The notes beneath the pieces were generated by a model. It had not been told where the DNA came from. It was given only the letters and a program-made list of their open reading frames with translations, and searched no databases. 64,000 nt of DNA. Origin: Pomphorhynchus laevis. Its lineage: Eukaryota > Acanthocephala > Palaeacanthocephala > Echinorhynchida > Pomphorhynchidae. Shown in pieces: positions 25,008 to 35,000 of this stretch. The position numbers were made by a program, and so were the translations under genes. The stretch's first letter is position 1; each line of letters begins with the position of its first letter. The stretch spans positions 51,860 through 115,859 of the forward strand of contig WNNJ02001031.1 in the NCBI GenBank assembly GCA_012934845.2. Reading direction: 5' to 3'.

Positions 25008-25053
25008 CAGTAGCTAATGAGGTCCATTAATACTGAAATGTTACGTACTGCTG
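25008..25053 (+). ncRNA. Hammerhead ribozyme-like fold in PLE D (copy 2)
   Basis: Stem I is cagtag (25008-25013) with ctgctg (25048-25053), six pairs with one G-U. The core is CTAATGA (one base off consensus). Stem II is GGT/ACT. GAAA lies at 25035-25038. Stem III has three pairs closed by a TTA loop (25038-25046), and the cleavage triplet is GTA (25045-25047). Its plus-strand orientation is inverted relative to copy 1. Confidence 0.55.
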
Positions 25054-25375
25054 TTGCCTTATAAATAGGAATAAAGCAATGTGCAGAATGAAGTCACCAA
25101 AATATTCAATTGTATCTTTAATTGTTCGTTTTCTCCCATTACTTATTGGTCCACTGATGTCTTAATTTTTTAAATTTTATTTCATAATCAGTGATGATGG
25201 CATGATCCGCCAATTTCGATTTTACGTAGAAGTGTTTTCGTTTGTGAGAGCTTTTTCATGCTCATTAATGTGAACATTTATTTTCTCATATATTTTTGTC
25301 CAATGTAGCAACTATCGCATTCATTACAATCAATTATATAAACGTTAGCCAATCCTTCAAACTTATATAATTTTT

Positions 25376-25735
25376 ATGTATTTTTATATAATTTCTTGAT
25401 GAAGGTCTCAGCTAGTACTCATTAAAATATATAAATCAAATCGTACGTTGTAATACACAATTTATTTTGTCCTTTGCTACATATTTTAAAATAATCAAAT
25501 GTGTTTGTTAGTTAAAGATATAATTTTACTGCAATATATAATAAAAGTATAAGAGGTATTATAATATTTCTCTATGAACTTAGCTTCATAGAGTACATAT
25601 ATGATAAGGTTGACATTATTAAGATGTCAACATGTTTACCAAAAACACAATAATTTCCTTATCGTTTAAGCTCAAATTTTATTCAGGAAATAAATAAGCA
25701 GTCCCGTTAAAATAGCCGTTGTTATTAACAAAATA
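25376..25735. other. Upstream flank of the sodium-channel N-terminal exon
   Basis: AT-rich DNA. It contains the 5' flank or 5' UTR of the ATG at 25736. No TATA or initiator element can be assigned with any confidence. Confidence 0.3.
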
Positions 25736-26029
25736 ATGGAACGACCTAAATATACATTCCAATTATTTAATAAAGAATCAATGAATGACATGGATGTACG
25801 ACTGAAACATATGGATGAATTGCGTTATTCAGTTAGACTAAGGCTTAGAATTAACAAGAAATTATCAATGCACGAACAACTTAGCGAATCAGAGCAATCA
25901 ATAAATATTATGCCAATTGAAACTCTTTTAAACGGGAAACGTCTACCTAATGACTATAGAACTTGTTTTCAAAAGCATATGCTTAATGAGTACATAGAAG
26001 AATTAGATTCGTTTTACTCAGATAAAAAG
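25736..26029 (+). CDS. Voltage-gated sodium channel alpha subunit, N-terminal exon
   Basis: 98 codons start at ATG 25736 and end in AAG before a gtgagt donor (26030), phase 0. This is the cytoplasmic N-terminus: 'FQLFNKESMNDMD' matches the 'lF..FT.ESl..I' start of para/Nav channels, and the end 'YIEELDSFYSDKK' matches the 'PLEDIDPYYS' region. The charged middle part is poorly conserved. The next exon at 38849 continues in frame with 'TFLVINKSW'. The full channel would be a plasma-membrane protein of about 2000 residues carrying voltage-dependent Na+ current. Only about 240 residues are in this window. The DEKA/DEEA selectivity ring is not visible, so Nav1 versus Nav2/DSC1 type is undecided. 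Confidence 0.85.
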
Positions 26030-26994
26030 GTGAGTTTTTTAATCATTGTTTTCGGAATGCATATATTACAATAAAAGTATAACGATTAACTTGCTAAAAA
26101 TTAGAAATTTCGATATTAAGACAAATTCCAATATATATAGATGAAATAATCAAATTTAGTTCATGTAACCTGTAGTGTAATGATTGCATATTTTAAGGCT
26201 ATCTTTTGATAGTTGTAACGTATACATATGATTTTATTTATATTAAAATGAAAAACAAAATTAGGCTGTTCACATCCGGATTGACAAAACAATTTTTATT
26301 AAAACATCTCAGAAATTTGAGTTTATATTTAAAACTTTAATAAAATAAAGATACTGTAAATGTTAAATGTCATAGTAAGCAGAATAATACAATTACCTTT
26401 GCAATTCGAACAAGTTTATATGTTAAATTATAGGCAATTGGAATTTACACATTACTCGTGGTTATCATCAGTGAATGAAGGTACTTTTGACACTGAGAGG
26501 GATGGATATATAACTCAAAAATCAATTTAATGTACATAACGATATCTAGAGCTTGAGTGAAGCATGTATTTGAAATATGGAAATCATTATACGAGGAATC
26601 GCTTCAAAACACAGGAAGAATGTAGTTAAATCTCGCCTATTATATGCTGAATGTTGATGATATTATAAAGATGTTTTAGATAAAAGGTCGATTTTTTCTT
26701 CAAATCAAGATCGATGTTGATAGAAACCAGAAATTGTGTGAACCAGCTATTTTAGAGTGGTGGTTGTTGGAATTCGAAATTTTGCTTAAAACTTCAGTAA
26801 CTCTTTAGCTAAATCATACGAAGAGAAAGAAATCCAATATAGTCAAGTGAGATAGCCTGCTGAATGAAGACTATATTATCCATATTATTTGTAGAAACAA
26901 ATATATGGATAAAAGTAATAACAATAAATATACAAAACATAAAGTATAAAATAACTTACAATATAAAATGCCTAATTTCCATCAAAAAATTGAA
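26030..26994. other. Sodium-channel intron, nothing recognised
   Basis: AT-rich intron sequence after the first donor. No element is recognised until the degraded PLE A tail at about 26995. Confidence 0.4.
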
Positions 26995-27061
26995 AGTAGT
27001 TCAAATAGCAGTTCCTCATGAGGACCTTAAAATTAATTCTAAAACATGGTATATTATCAAT
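26995..27061 (+). mobile_element. PLE family A tail, left part, split by an inverted-repeat element
   Basis: 'aaatagcagttcctcatgag' followed by 'gaccttaaaattaattct' matches the family A tail around 'tagcagttcctcctgatgac'. It continues after the inserted element at 27512 ('tctattaattagttcatt', compare 'tctgttatttattagtcaat'). Highly degraded. Confidence 0.55.
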
Positions 27062-27511
27062 TGTGGCGCGCCCAGCGCCACACCCATGCCACATGCGCCA
27101 CCTTAAAAAAAAAATAAAAAGGGGGTAAAATTATATTTTTTTAATTCTAGAAAGATGAATCGTTTCTTCTTTTTTATCAATCTTAACTTTGACATAGTTA
27201 TTTGACAAAACTTCAAGAACCTTCTAAAAGTAATTTGATGTTCTTATACTCTTGTTCATTCGCAATTACTGATACCATAGGGGGATCTGTAAAAAAATTA
27301 TATATTTATCAGATTATAATTTTATATAACATTTATTGTTTTGTCATAGATGCTTAGTTTAATGGTCATGCTTTAAATCTCGGGTTTGACATTCACGGGT
27401 TCGATTCTTCAAGATGAACATTTTTCTATGAAAAATTACTCACCCGGTTAAAGTCATAAAAATTCATACGGTGGCGCATCTGGCATGGGTGGCGCGCTGG
27501 GCGCGCCACAT
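27062..27511. mobile_element. Non-autonomous inverted-repeat element (MITE-like) with internal Pol III-type boxes
   Basis: The ends are inverted repeats of about 41 bp: left starts tgtggcgcgcccagcgccac (27062), right ends gtggcgcgctgggcgcgcca then ca (27511). They are very GC-rich in AT-rich surroundings. The 450-bp interior has no coding capacity. It contains TAGTTTAATGG (27355-27365), a perfect A-box, and GGTTCGATTC (27398-27407), a nearly perfect B-box, about 32 bases apart as in tRNA genes. The flanking 9 bases (attatcaat and tctattaat) agree at six positions, a possible decayed target duplication. It is inserted into a PLE A tail. The superfamily is unknown. Confidence 0.65.
27350..27415 (+). 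ncRNA. tRNA-derived sequence (pseudo-tRNA) inside the inverted-repeat element
   Basis: The A-box and B-box are as above and spaced like a tRNA. The acceptor and T stems pair poorly, so this is not a functional tRNA. It could still act as an internal RNA polymerase III promoter. Confidence 0.5.
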
Positions 27512-27774
27512 CTATTAATTAGTTCATTAAATTCTGAGTTATAAGAAATATCTTTAAATATAATATATTTCCTTTTTAATTTATTTATAGTACAAAATAA
27601 GCATCCCCGATTAAGCCACCTGGTTTATACATTTTTCAAATATTATAATAATTACCATCAAATGCAAAACAGAAATATCATCTAATCATTTTTAGTCATT
27701 TAATGCAATTTTGGTTGAATCAAATAAAAATTGAAAATTTGTATTTAAATTTGAAATTCGAATGTGAACTCGTA
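27512..27774 (+). mobile_element. PLE family A tail, right part after the inserted element, and spacer
   Basis: 27512-27560 continues the family A 3' untranslated region that is interrupted at 27061. The remainder to 27774 is unrecognised AT-rich intron. Confidence 0.4.
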
Positions 27775-27950
27775 GGTGAAAATTTTTGTGGATGGATAGT
27801 AAATAACATACCAAATGTTAGAATAAAGTCTTACACTAGATAATCAGATTTAATCAGATATATCCACCATTAGCATATATTTGGCCATACTGCTATGTTG
27901 GGTTGAAGAATAGAGCATTAAACTTAATAACATAAGAATTCATCCAGACA
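27775..27950 (+). mobile_element. PLE family A, degraded solo 3' end
   Basis: It matches the last codons ('tttttgtggatggatagtaa') and the structured element ('ctgctatgttgggttgaaga', then 'aataacataag') of family A. The segment after about 27950 diverges. Confidence 0.65.
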
Positions 27951-28757
27951 AAATCAAAGTTTGATTAAAATATTTCAATTTTTAACTTTATTTATAGCAC
28001 AAAATGTGTAGTCTAAGTTATGATACCCTATCAAAATTTGAAGTATGTGTAGATGACATAGAATACTTCTTTAAAGATAAATTTACAACATCAATCGTGA
28101 GATTCTTTGTATTTTCTTATTATTTGGTATATTTTTATGTACCGAATTTTAAATTTTACATCACCTTAAATGTGGAACGATAAAATTTGTATGTATCTTC
28201 AAACCAAATTTCGTTATCTTCCATATTCGTTATTTGAAACATCATATTAAATGTCAAAAAGTTATAAAATTGGAAATATAAGCAAATTGTATAAAATAGG
28301 AAAGAAAAAAAATATTGTTCGGAAGAAAAACAGAAATAAGAAGTTATAAAATTGAGAATTCAAGCAAATTGAAGACAATTGAAAATAAAACCAAATACCA
28401 ATAAGCACGATGTTATAATAATTTAAAAACAACACTAAAATAATATTATGATATTGGTTAAATTGTTCAATAATATTGATTATATATACATTTAAATATT
28501 AACTTTTAAGTTAATAATAATTTGCAACTAAATTCTCATAATTTGCAGCTTGATTTTAATATTAATTTTGTTAATAATAATTTGCAGCTTGATTTACCTA
28601 CACCAATTGACATATTTAAACAAGATAATTTGCAGCTTGATTAAGTAAACTGTTAGTGTTTTATTCAAATCCTGCAAGCAGCACTAAACAGTGCCACCAG
28701 CTAGCATTGAAGAACTTGCCCAACATCATAGTCTAGGTCAACTATTATGTGTTGATG
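27951..28757. other. Intron spacer with a dispersed 18-bp repeat
   Basis: 'ataatttgcagcttgatt' recurs four times (about 28517 variant, 28538, 28577 and 28624) within 28512-28643. Two copies of a 'gttataaaattg...aagcaaattg' unit lie at about 28258-28310 and 28340-28385. No gene is recognised. Confidence 0.5.
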
Positions 28758-28846
28758 TTTACGATTTTAGTACGCGTGATACAAATCTAGATTTAGTAGA
28801 TATTAAAGAAGCGTTAGTAAAATTAATTAATCTTATATTCGGAAAA

Positions 28847-28848
<2 letters not shown>

Positions 28849-28909
<61 letters not shown>
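28849..28909. repeat. (TA)n tract flanking PLE B, left
   Basis: About 60 bases of pure TA. The undisturbed copy of family A at 50000-50050 has only 'atacatatatatgttat' at this point. Confidence 0.9.
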
Positions 28910-28910
<1 letters not shown>

Positions 28911-29809
28911 AATATTATTATCAAATCGAACTCGAGAGCCCATTGAGGCTGCTTTCAAATAAATCGTTAAACAAATCAAATCAAGAATCGAGTAACAGCA
29001 GCGATTTTTCTTTTATAGCACAATACAAGAGCTAAGCTTTCGGCGTAAAAGCCTTCTTCAGAGTCTGAAAATAAAACAATACTTGTCAAATAATGGGAAT
29101 ACAATTTCAATCAATGTAGGGTGAAAAATACAATGTGATTATATATTAAAAAATAGTAAAGCGAAATGTATTGCTGGGGCACTAAGGTATATGGCAATCA
29201 TGATTAGCATTTAATTGTGTATCGCTCATTAATTGGGCGATCCAATACTTCTCTCTTGCTTTTCTTTGCCAATCATTTTTGAAATCAGATTCAACAATTG
29301 TTACAGACATTCGGTGTTGCGGGTTATCGATGCAGTGTTGTGCTGCGCCATCTCTATTGCCCCGTTTTGCGCGTATGTCACATCTTCTTATATTCATTCG
29401 AATATTTAAGGCGTTCGATGTCTCTCCCACGTAACAACATGGGCAGTTTGAGCACATGCATACGTACACCGAGTTCTTTGTTTTGCATGAAGCTTTGCAT
29501 CGGGTATTGTACGTTAGTCCAGTTACCGGACTGCTAAACATTCTTCCGACTGCAACATATTCACAGCACTTGCAGCGCTTATCCCCACATCTTTGCATTC
29601 CTTCCGATATTTTCAGCTTGTTTGTGAACAGTAAACGCCGTAGGGATTTACCACTTTTGTAGGCGACTTTAATCTTGACACCTGTTCCGCATATGGAATT
29701 ACATGCGTTTAAGGCAGTCGTTAGATCCCGCTCAAGAGACAGTAGGGCTGGGTGAGTGTCAACTACTATATAGGGGATTTTGTCCTGGCCTTTGATCCTC
29801 ACCTTTTTA

Positions 29810-29812
<3 letters not shown>
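28910..29812 (-). mobile_element. Penelope-like element, family B: C-terminal zinc finger and GIY-YIG endonuclease
   Basis: A 206-codon open frame (29802-29182) on the minus strand carries the PLE zinc-finger region 'MQRCGDKRCKCCEYV' (about residues 69-83). It then has a complete-looking GIY-YIG domain 'SVYVCMCSNCPCCYVGETS' (about 111-129), 'LNIRMNIRRCDIRAKRGN' and 'DGAAQHCIDNPQHRMSVTIV'. It ends 'KYWIAQLMSDTQLNANHDC'. The frame is undamaged, so the insertion may be fairly young. Downstream is a hairpin 'CTGAAGA-A-GGC..GCC-GAAA' (29061-29037). RT is missing (5'-truncated). It is inserted into a family A copy, between two (TA)n tracts. Confidence 0.85.
29030..29061 (-). ncRNA. Hammerhead-like hairpin at the PLE B 3' end
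   Basis: Minus strand: CTGAAGA, one extra A, GGC-TTTTAC-GCC, GAAA, then GC-TTA-GC and TC. The stem II and stem III-like hairpins and the order of core words fit a hammerhead. Stem I pairing is weak and there is one extra base before stem II, so activity is doubtful. Confidence 0.4.

Positions 29813-29880
<68 letters not shown>
29813..29880. repeat. (TA)n tract flanking PLE B, right
   Basis: About 68 bases of TA between the family B frame start and the resumption of family A. Confidence 0.9.
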
Positions 29881-29885
<5 letters not shown>

Positions 29886-30980
29886 AACTATAACGCATAT
29901 CTAACAAAAATTAAACCATTAAGTAAATATAAATATATGGATAAAATTGAATTATTAGAATCCTTAAATATTTAAATAAATCAAAATTATTTAAAAGTAG
30001 GAACATCTATATTTAGACAAGTAAAAGGTGTTCCAATGGGAGGTAATAGTAGCCCAATTATAGCTGACTTGTTTTTAAGCTTTATATAATATGTTCATAA
30101 CTGTGTAAAAACTAAATCTAAACAATATAAATATATGAAATATATGTTTCGATACATTGATGATATATGTGTATTTAATTCTAATAATTTTTATTCAATT
30201 AGTGAACAAATTTATCCAGAAAGCCTTATTATTAACAAAACCAATATTGATGATAAAGAAGGTGTATATCTAGATATGAACATTAAATTAACATTAACTA
30301 AAACTACTTTTAATTTATATAGTAAAGATGACATTTAAATTTACAAGAAACATAATTTTGCATGAGCATTCATGCATACCATATAATATAAAATATAATA
30401 CATTAAATAATGAAATTTTAAGAATTGCAACAATATGTAATGATATTGGCTTTCTTCAAAATCATTTAAATAATTTAATAGATACATATTTTAAACTAGG
30501 TTACTATAAAAATAACATCAAGCAGAAAATAGTAAAATATATAAATCAACACAATAATATAAAGAATAAATTTAAACTCTTAAGTGGCAAATTTTTATGG
30601 ATGGATAATAAATAATATACTTTGCATTAGAATAAGATACTAGATAGTTATTTCAGAGGAAATACATCATTAGCATGTATTTGGCCCCGTTGCTATGTTG
30701 GGTAGAGGAGTTAGGGTCTGAAACCTGATAGCATAGCAGTTCCTCCTGATGACCTTTAATTCTTATTCTGATACAACGTCTGTTATTTATTAGTCAATTC
30801 ATAAAAATGACGTTTATTTTAAATTTCAATTTTTTATTTTAACTTGATTTAAATTATAGAAAATCTTATAACAATTATTTATTTTATTATTTAATTATTA
30901 AATTTTGATTTAGCATTATTATGTTTTGTTTATTTTATAATTATATTAAATACGTAGACTAAGTTAGCTGATTTGATTTG

Positions 30981-31379
30981 TCACTTATGATTTTGTACAG
31001 CACACAGATAAAAGGTATATACATACAGCGAATTAACATATTGTTCGCCTAAACACTGCTCAATTTTCAATCGTAAAATTCAAGTAAAATAATTCACACA
31101 AATTATCAATATTTGTTTGTAATTTATTTAAAGTGTTTTTAAAAATTATCTTCTTACATAACATTTTTGAAAATTAGTTAACCAATTTTCTGTAGATAAC
31201 GACATACTAATATGAATGTGTTAATATTTCAATTAAATTGTTTTTTTTGAGAAGCATTCCCGAGAATTGAAATGCTTGAATTTTATTTAAATATTTCGGC
31301 TGTTCTTGCAGCCCTTTTTAATTGTAAGTAATTTGTTATAATCAAATAAATTATTATAACAATTGTCTTGATTATAACA
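30981..31379. other. Spacer between two PLE A copies
   Basis: AT-rich intron sequence, with nothing recognised. Confidence 0.4.
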
Positions 31380-31529
31380 AATTACATTTTAAAAATAAAA
31401 AGCAATTGTAGAAGTCGTAGTTTTGATAAAATAAATGAACATTTATGTACCCATAATCTAGAATTAACTGGAAATTGTGAATTAAGGAAAATGATATTAA
31501 AAGAATATAAATGTATATTAAATAATACT
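31380..31529 (+). mobile_element. PLE family A, 5' part of a copy split by a Ty3/Gypsy fossil
   Basis: It encodes 'NCRSRSFDKINEHLCTHNLE' and 'NCELRKMILKEYKC', matching the N-terminal CxC region of the copy at 50966. Homology to that copy begins at 'gcaattgtag' (31403 region). The copy resumes at about 35925, after the LTR element. The coding part between these points (about 80 codons in the intact copy) is missing. Confidence 0.75.
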
Positions 31530-32012
31530 GTAACAGACATGTACGAAGCTTGTTTTTTAAACAACGTACAACGAACAAACTATAAAACGTTTACAGATAA
31601 TGTCTTATATGTGTACGATAGCACTGTAAATCCCGGCCATCAAAGAAGCCATTGAACTGTTGCAAACTATGCAGCGATTCGGCATGCTTAATGTGTAAGC
31701 GTATACATTATCTACTATTATATATACATTATCTATTATTATATATAATGATAGGTAATAATATATAATGATATAATAATATATATTGTTATATCATTAT
31801 CTATTATTGTATCTATACAATGGTCGTGTAAACGTTTAGGTTTACCCATCAAACATGCCAAATCGCTGCATAGATTGCAACAGTTCAAGATTGCCTTTGA
31901 TGGCTGGGATTCGCAGTGCAATCGTACACATATAAGACAGTATCTATAAACATTTAATAGTTTTTTTCGTTGTACGTTGTTTTAAAAAACAAGCTTCATA
32001 CATGTATGTTAC
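31530..32012. repeat. Inverted pair of LTR pieces around an AT spacer
   Basis: 31530-31700 is an approximate reverse complement of 31830-32012. Shared landmarks include 'aagcttgttttttaaacaac', 'tcttatatgtgtacgat' and 'ctgttgcaa', each found inverted on the other side. The right piece abuts the primer-binding site. This head-to-head arrangement is unusual for an LTR element and suggests a rearrangement at insertion. Confidence 0.75.
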
Positions 32013-35000
32013 AATTGGCGACGAGGGTGATGGCTCAAACGAGGTTAGTGTACATGAGCTATTAACATTGGTTTACAGGCAACAAAGGGATCAGAGTGCG
32101 ATCGTCGATTTATTACAGCGGACACTATCATCAACCGCTAACAACAAAAGTGGGTTGAACACAACACATAGTCATCGAACAATACCCGCATTTCGAGAGT
32201 ACAACAGCGATGTACAAACTTGGAACAATTATTATAGTCAGCTACAAATGCATTTCAAGGCAAAATGATGTTGAAAATGAAAGAAAGAAGGTGTTAATGC
32301 TAACATAGATTGGTCCGCACACATACAATTTGATTGCTGATAGTTTGGCAGTTAATGATTTGGACTAAATAAACTTTACCAAAATTATTCAGAGATTGAA
32401 TGGCTATTTTCATAAAGAATCCCATATTGTAATGGCTCGATATGTTTTCAGTAAATTGGCCAAGAACATTGGTGAAGCATACAATTACTTCATTGTACGT
32501 TTAAGAAAGCAGGCAAAATAATATCATTTCTTCAACAATAAAATAACTAACGAAGAGGAATCAACAAATAATCGAATTAGGGATGCAGTCATTTTGAACA
32601 TTCAATCAGAATCATTGCGATTATAAATCTTGCAGATGAAAACTCCTGATTGGCAGGATGTTTTGAATATTGTTAATGTGCATGAATGTGCAGAGAATGC
32701 GGCAAAGTGTATTCAAATACCCTTTAGTCAAAATCTAGAAATCGACAGTATAAAAAATGTTTAACGAACTTAAAAGAAACGCAACTACAAGACAACGAAA
32801 TGTCAAAATTGTGGTTTATTCGAACATACTTATAATTTAACTTGTCCCGCAAAAAACGTTCAATGCTTTCAATGTAAAAAGTTAGGACACTTCGCTCGCT
32901 GCTGTTGATCTAACATACGTTCACGAGTTAATTACATACAATGCGAGGATCAACTGCTCGCAAACGATGACGACGGTAATCATCTTGTCAATAATATAAA
33001 TTAAGTAAAAGGTATTAACATGCAAGCAACGATCGACATACTTGTCAATTAAAAGTCGTTTCGATTTGAGTTCGACACAGGGGCATCGGTGTCAATAATA
33101 CCACAGTCAATATGGATGCAAAAAAGGAGGCCGGTATTACGCATATGTGAGAGATTACGAGCATATAAAGGAAGTATGTTAAACTCACTGGGTGTATGTG
33201 ACGTTACAGTCGAGCGCAGGAAACATAATCTTGTTTTACAGTAATCGTCGTAGAACATCAGGATACGCAACCATTGTTTGGAATTCCATGGATTTTAGCT
33301 ATGAAGTTCAACATGCCGCCTGATGTGTCATTTTGTCAAAGAAAGCTGAGTGCACTGTCAACAATTCAACACAATGGGCACGAAAATCTTAAATTATCCA
33401 ATGTGTTGAGTAAATATGGAGACCTATTCAGTAATGGCATATGCATCATTGAGCAGTTTCAAGTGAAGAGCGCCGTTCAACATGACGTGAAACCTATTTG
33501 ATAACCATGTAGAAGAATTCCTTTGCCACAGAAGGCAAGAGCAATCCAAGAAATCGAAAGGATGATTAAGGAAGGGACTTTGGTCATAGGATAGACAGAA
33601 AATGTAAGCTGTGCCACACCGCTAGTTGTGAAACGCCATAAAGACGGAGGTATTCGATTGTGTGCCGATTTTCGAGTCACAGTAAATCCTTATATTAAGA
33701 GGAAAGTTATGAAATGCCTATATTTGATAGTATCACAAGTCAGATGATAAAAGGAAATAAATATTCACGAATTGACTTGAAAAATGCCTATCAACAAATG
33801 GAAGTGTGTGCCGAAATCCAGGTTTTACTAACCGTATCTACACCGTTGGGGTACTTTAAATTTACGATGTTGCCATTCGGAATTGTATAAGCTCCTGCTA
33901 TTTTCCAGAAATATATAGATAATCTACTTCGAGTGATTAATGGAGTAGCTTCCTACTTAGATGACTACTCATTAGGGGTAGAGATGAACAAGAACATCTC
34001 AGGAATTTAGAAAACGTTCCAAGTTCACTTTAACACGCTGGGGTTAAAGTACAGTGTCCTAAATGTGTATTCTTAAAAGATCGAATAAACTTTCTGGGAC
34101 ATATATTATGCAAAGCAGAAATTCAACCCGATAAAAAACGACTTGATGCTATCAGAGAAATGCCTAGTCCAACATGTCGAAAACGACTACGATCATTTCT
34201 GGGTATGGTCGACTATGTGGAACGATTTATTCCACACTTACAAAGCATAAGTTACCCGCGTTATCAATTGACAAGCACAAAACAAAAATGGTATTGGAAT
34301 GGAGACTTTAACAGGCACTTCCAGAATGTGAAGAACGCACTACTACAATGGAAATTAAATGTACCATATGACTTGAATAAACCATTATTAGTTATGAGCG
34401 ATGCTAGTAAGTACGGTTTAGGGGATGTACTGGCTCATAAGAACTTGTTAGGAGAGTTACTAGCAATTCAATTTGTATCACGACACCTCACAAAGCCAGA
34501 ACAGAATTACGATACGATAGATCGGGAGGCCCATGCTGTGATATACGCAATTAAGGGATTTCACGAGTTCTTATGTAGACGGAATTTCCCAGTTCTATGT
34601 AATCACAAGCGCTTATGTTTATATTTGGAGTAAAACGAGAAATATCCAAAATGACAAATGGTCGACTTGTACGATAAACCGTGTTGCTTAGTCAGTACAA
34701 CAACAAGATAAAGTATATTGCGGGTACACAAAGCTATTATGCCGATATCCTTTCAAGACTTCCCGCTTGCGATCCAGAATATCCAAGTGATGTACCAGAC
34801 CAATATGTTAATCTCATTCGTACAAAGGCGTTAAACGAATCACATATTAATTTGGATTCACTACAAAAAGAAACACGAAATGATCCTTTACTATCAAAAG
34901 TTCTTCGTTATATACGATATGGATGGCCATCTAATGAAATCAAGGAAATAATGCCATACAAAAATCCAAAATCTGAATTGCATGCAGAAGATTTAATATT

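Larger units (their letters stand above)
23940..25375 (-). mobile_element. Penelope-like element, family D: GIY-YIG remnant plus repeated terminal units
   Basis: Minus-strand 25370-25100 reads 'VYIIDCNECDSCYIGQK', a GIY-YIG block of a PLE C-terminus. Toward lower coordinates lie two direct copies of a unit of about 250 bp (24195-24470 and 24745-24990, both with 'taccaacgctgatttaat'). A separate terminal segment occurs at 24960-25110 and again, inverted, at 23950-24130. These repeated and inverted ends resemble PLE pseudo-LTRs. The RT is missing. The element lies just upstream of the sodium-channel N-terminal exon. A further copy of the terminal segment is at the right edge of the window. Confidence 0.65.
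28758..30980 (+). mobile_element. PLE family A copy interrupted by PLE B and (TA)n tracts
   Basis: The left part (28758-28848) encodes 'YDFS' then 'TNLDLVDIKEALVKLINLIF', the RT motif of family A. The frame resumes after the nested block at 29881 ('YNAYLTKIKP' region), then 'VPMGGNSSPIIADLFL' (about 30030-30080), 'YMFRYIDDICVFNSNNF' (about 30141-30190, catalytic DD) and the C-terminus to about 30612. The full 3' tail ends 'acgtagactaagttagctga' (about 30952-30972). The 5' part before RT motif A is absent, so it is 5'-truncated at 28758. Confidence 0.8.

Noticed and set aside
26864-27106. 80-codon ORF ending in a Pro/Ala/His-rich tail
   Set aside because: The tail is a translation of the GC-rich terminal repeat of the element at 27062. 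The rest is AT-rich spacer.
28691-29035. 114-codon ORF with a Tyr-Ile run
   Set aside because: It spans the family A RT fragment, the (TA)n tract and the end of PLE B. It is an accident of frame.
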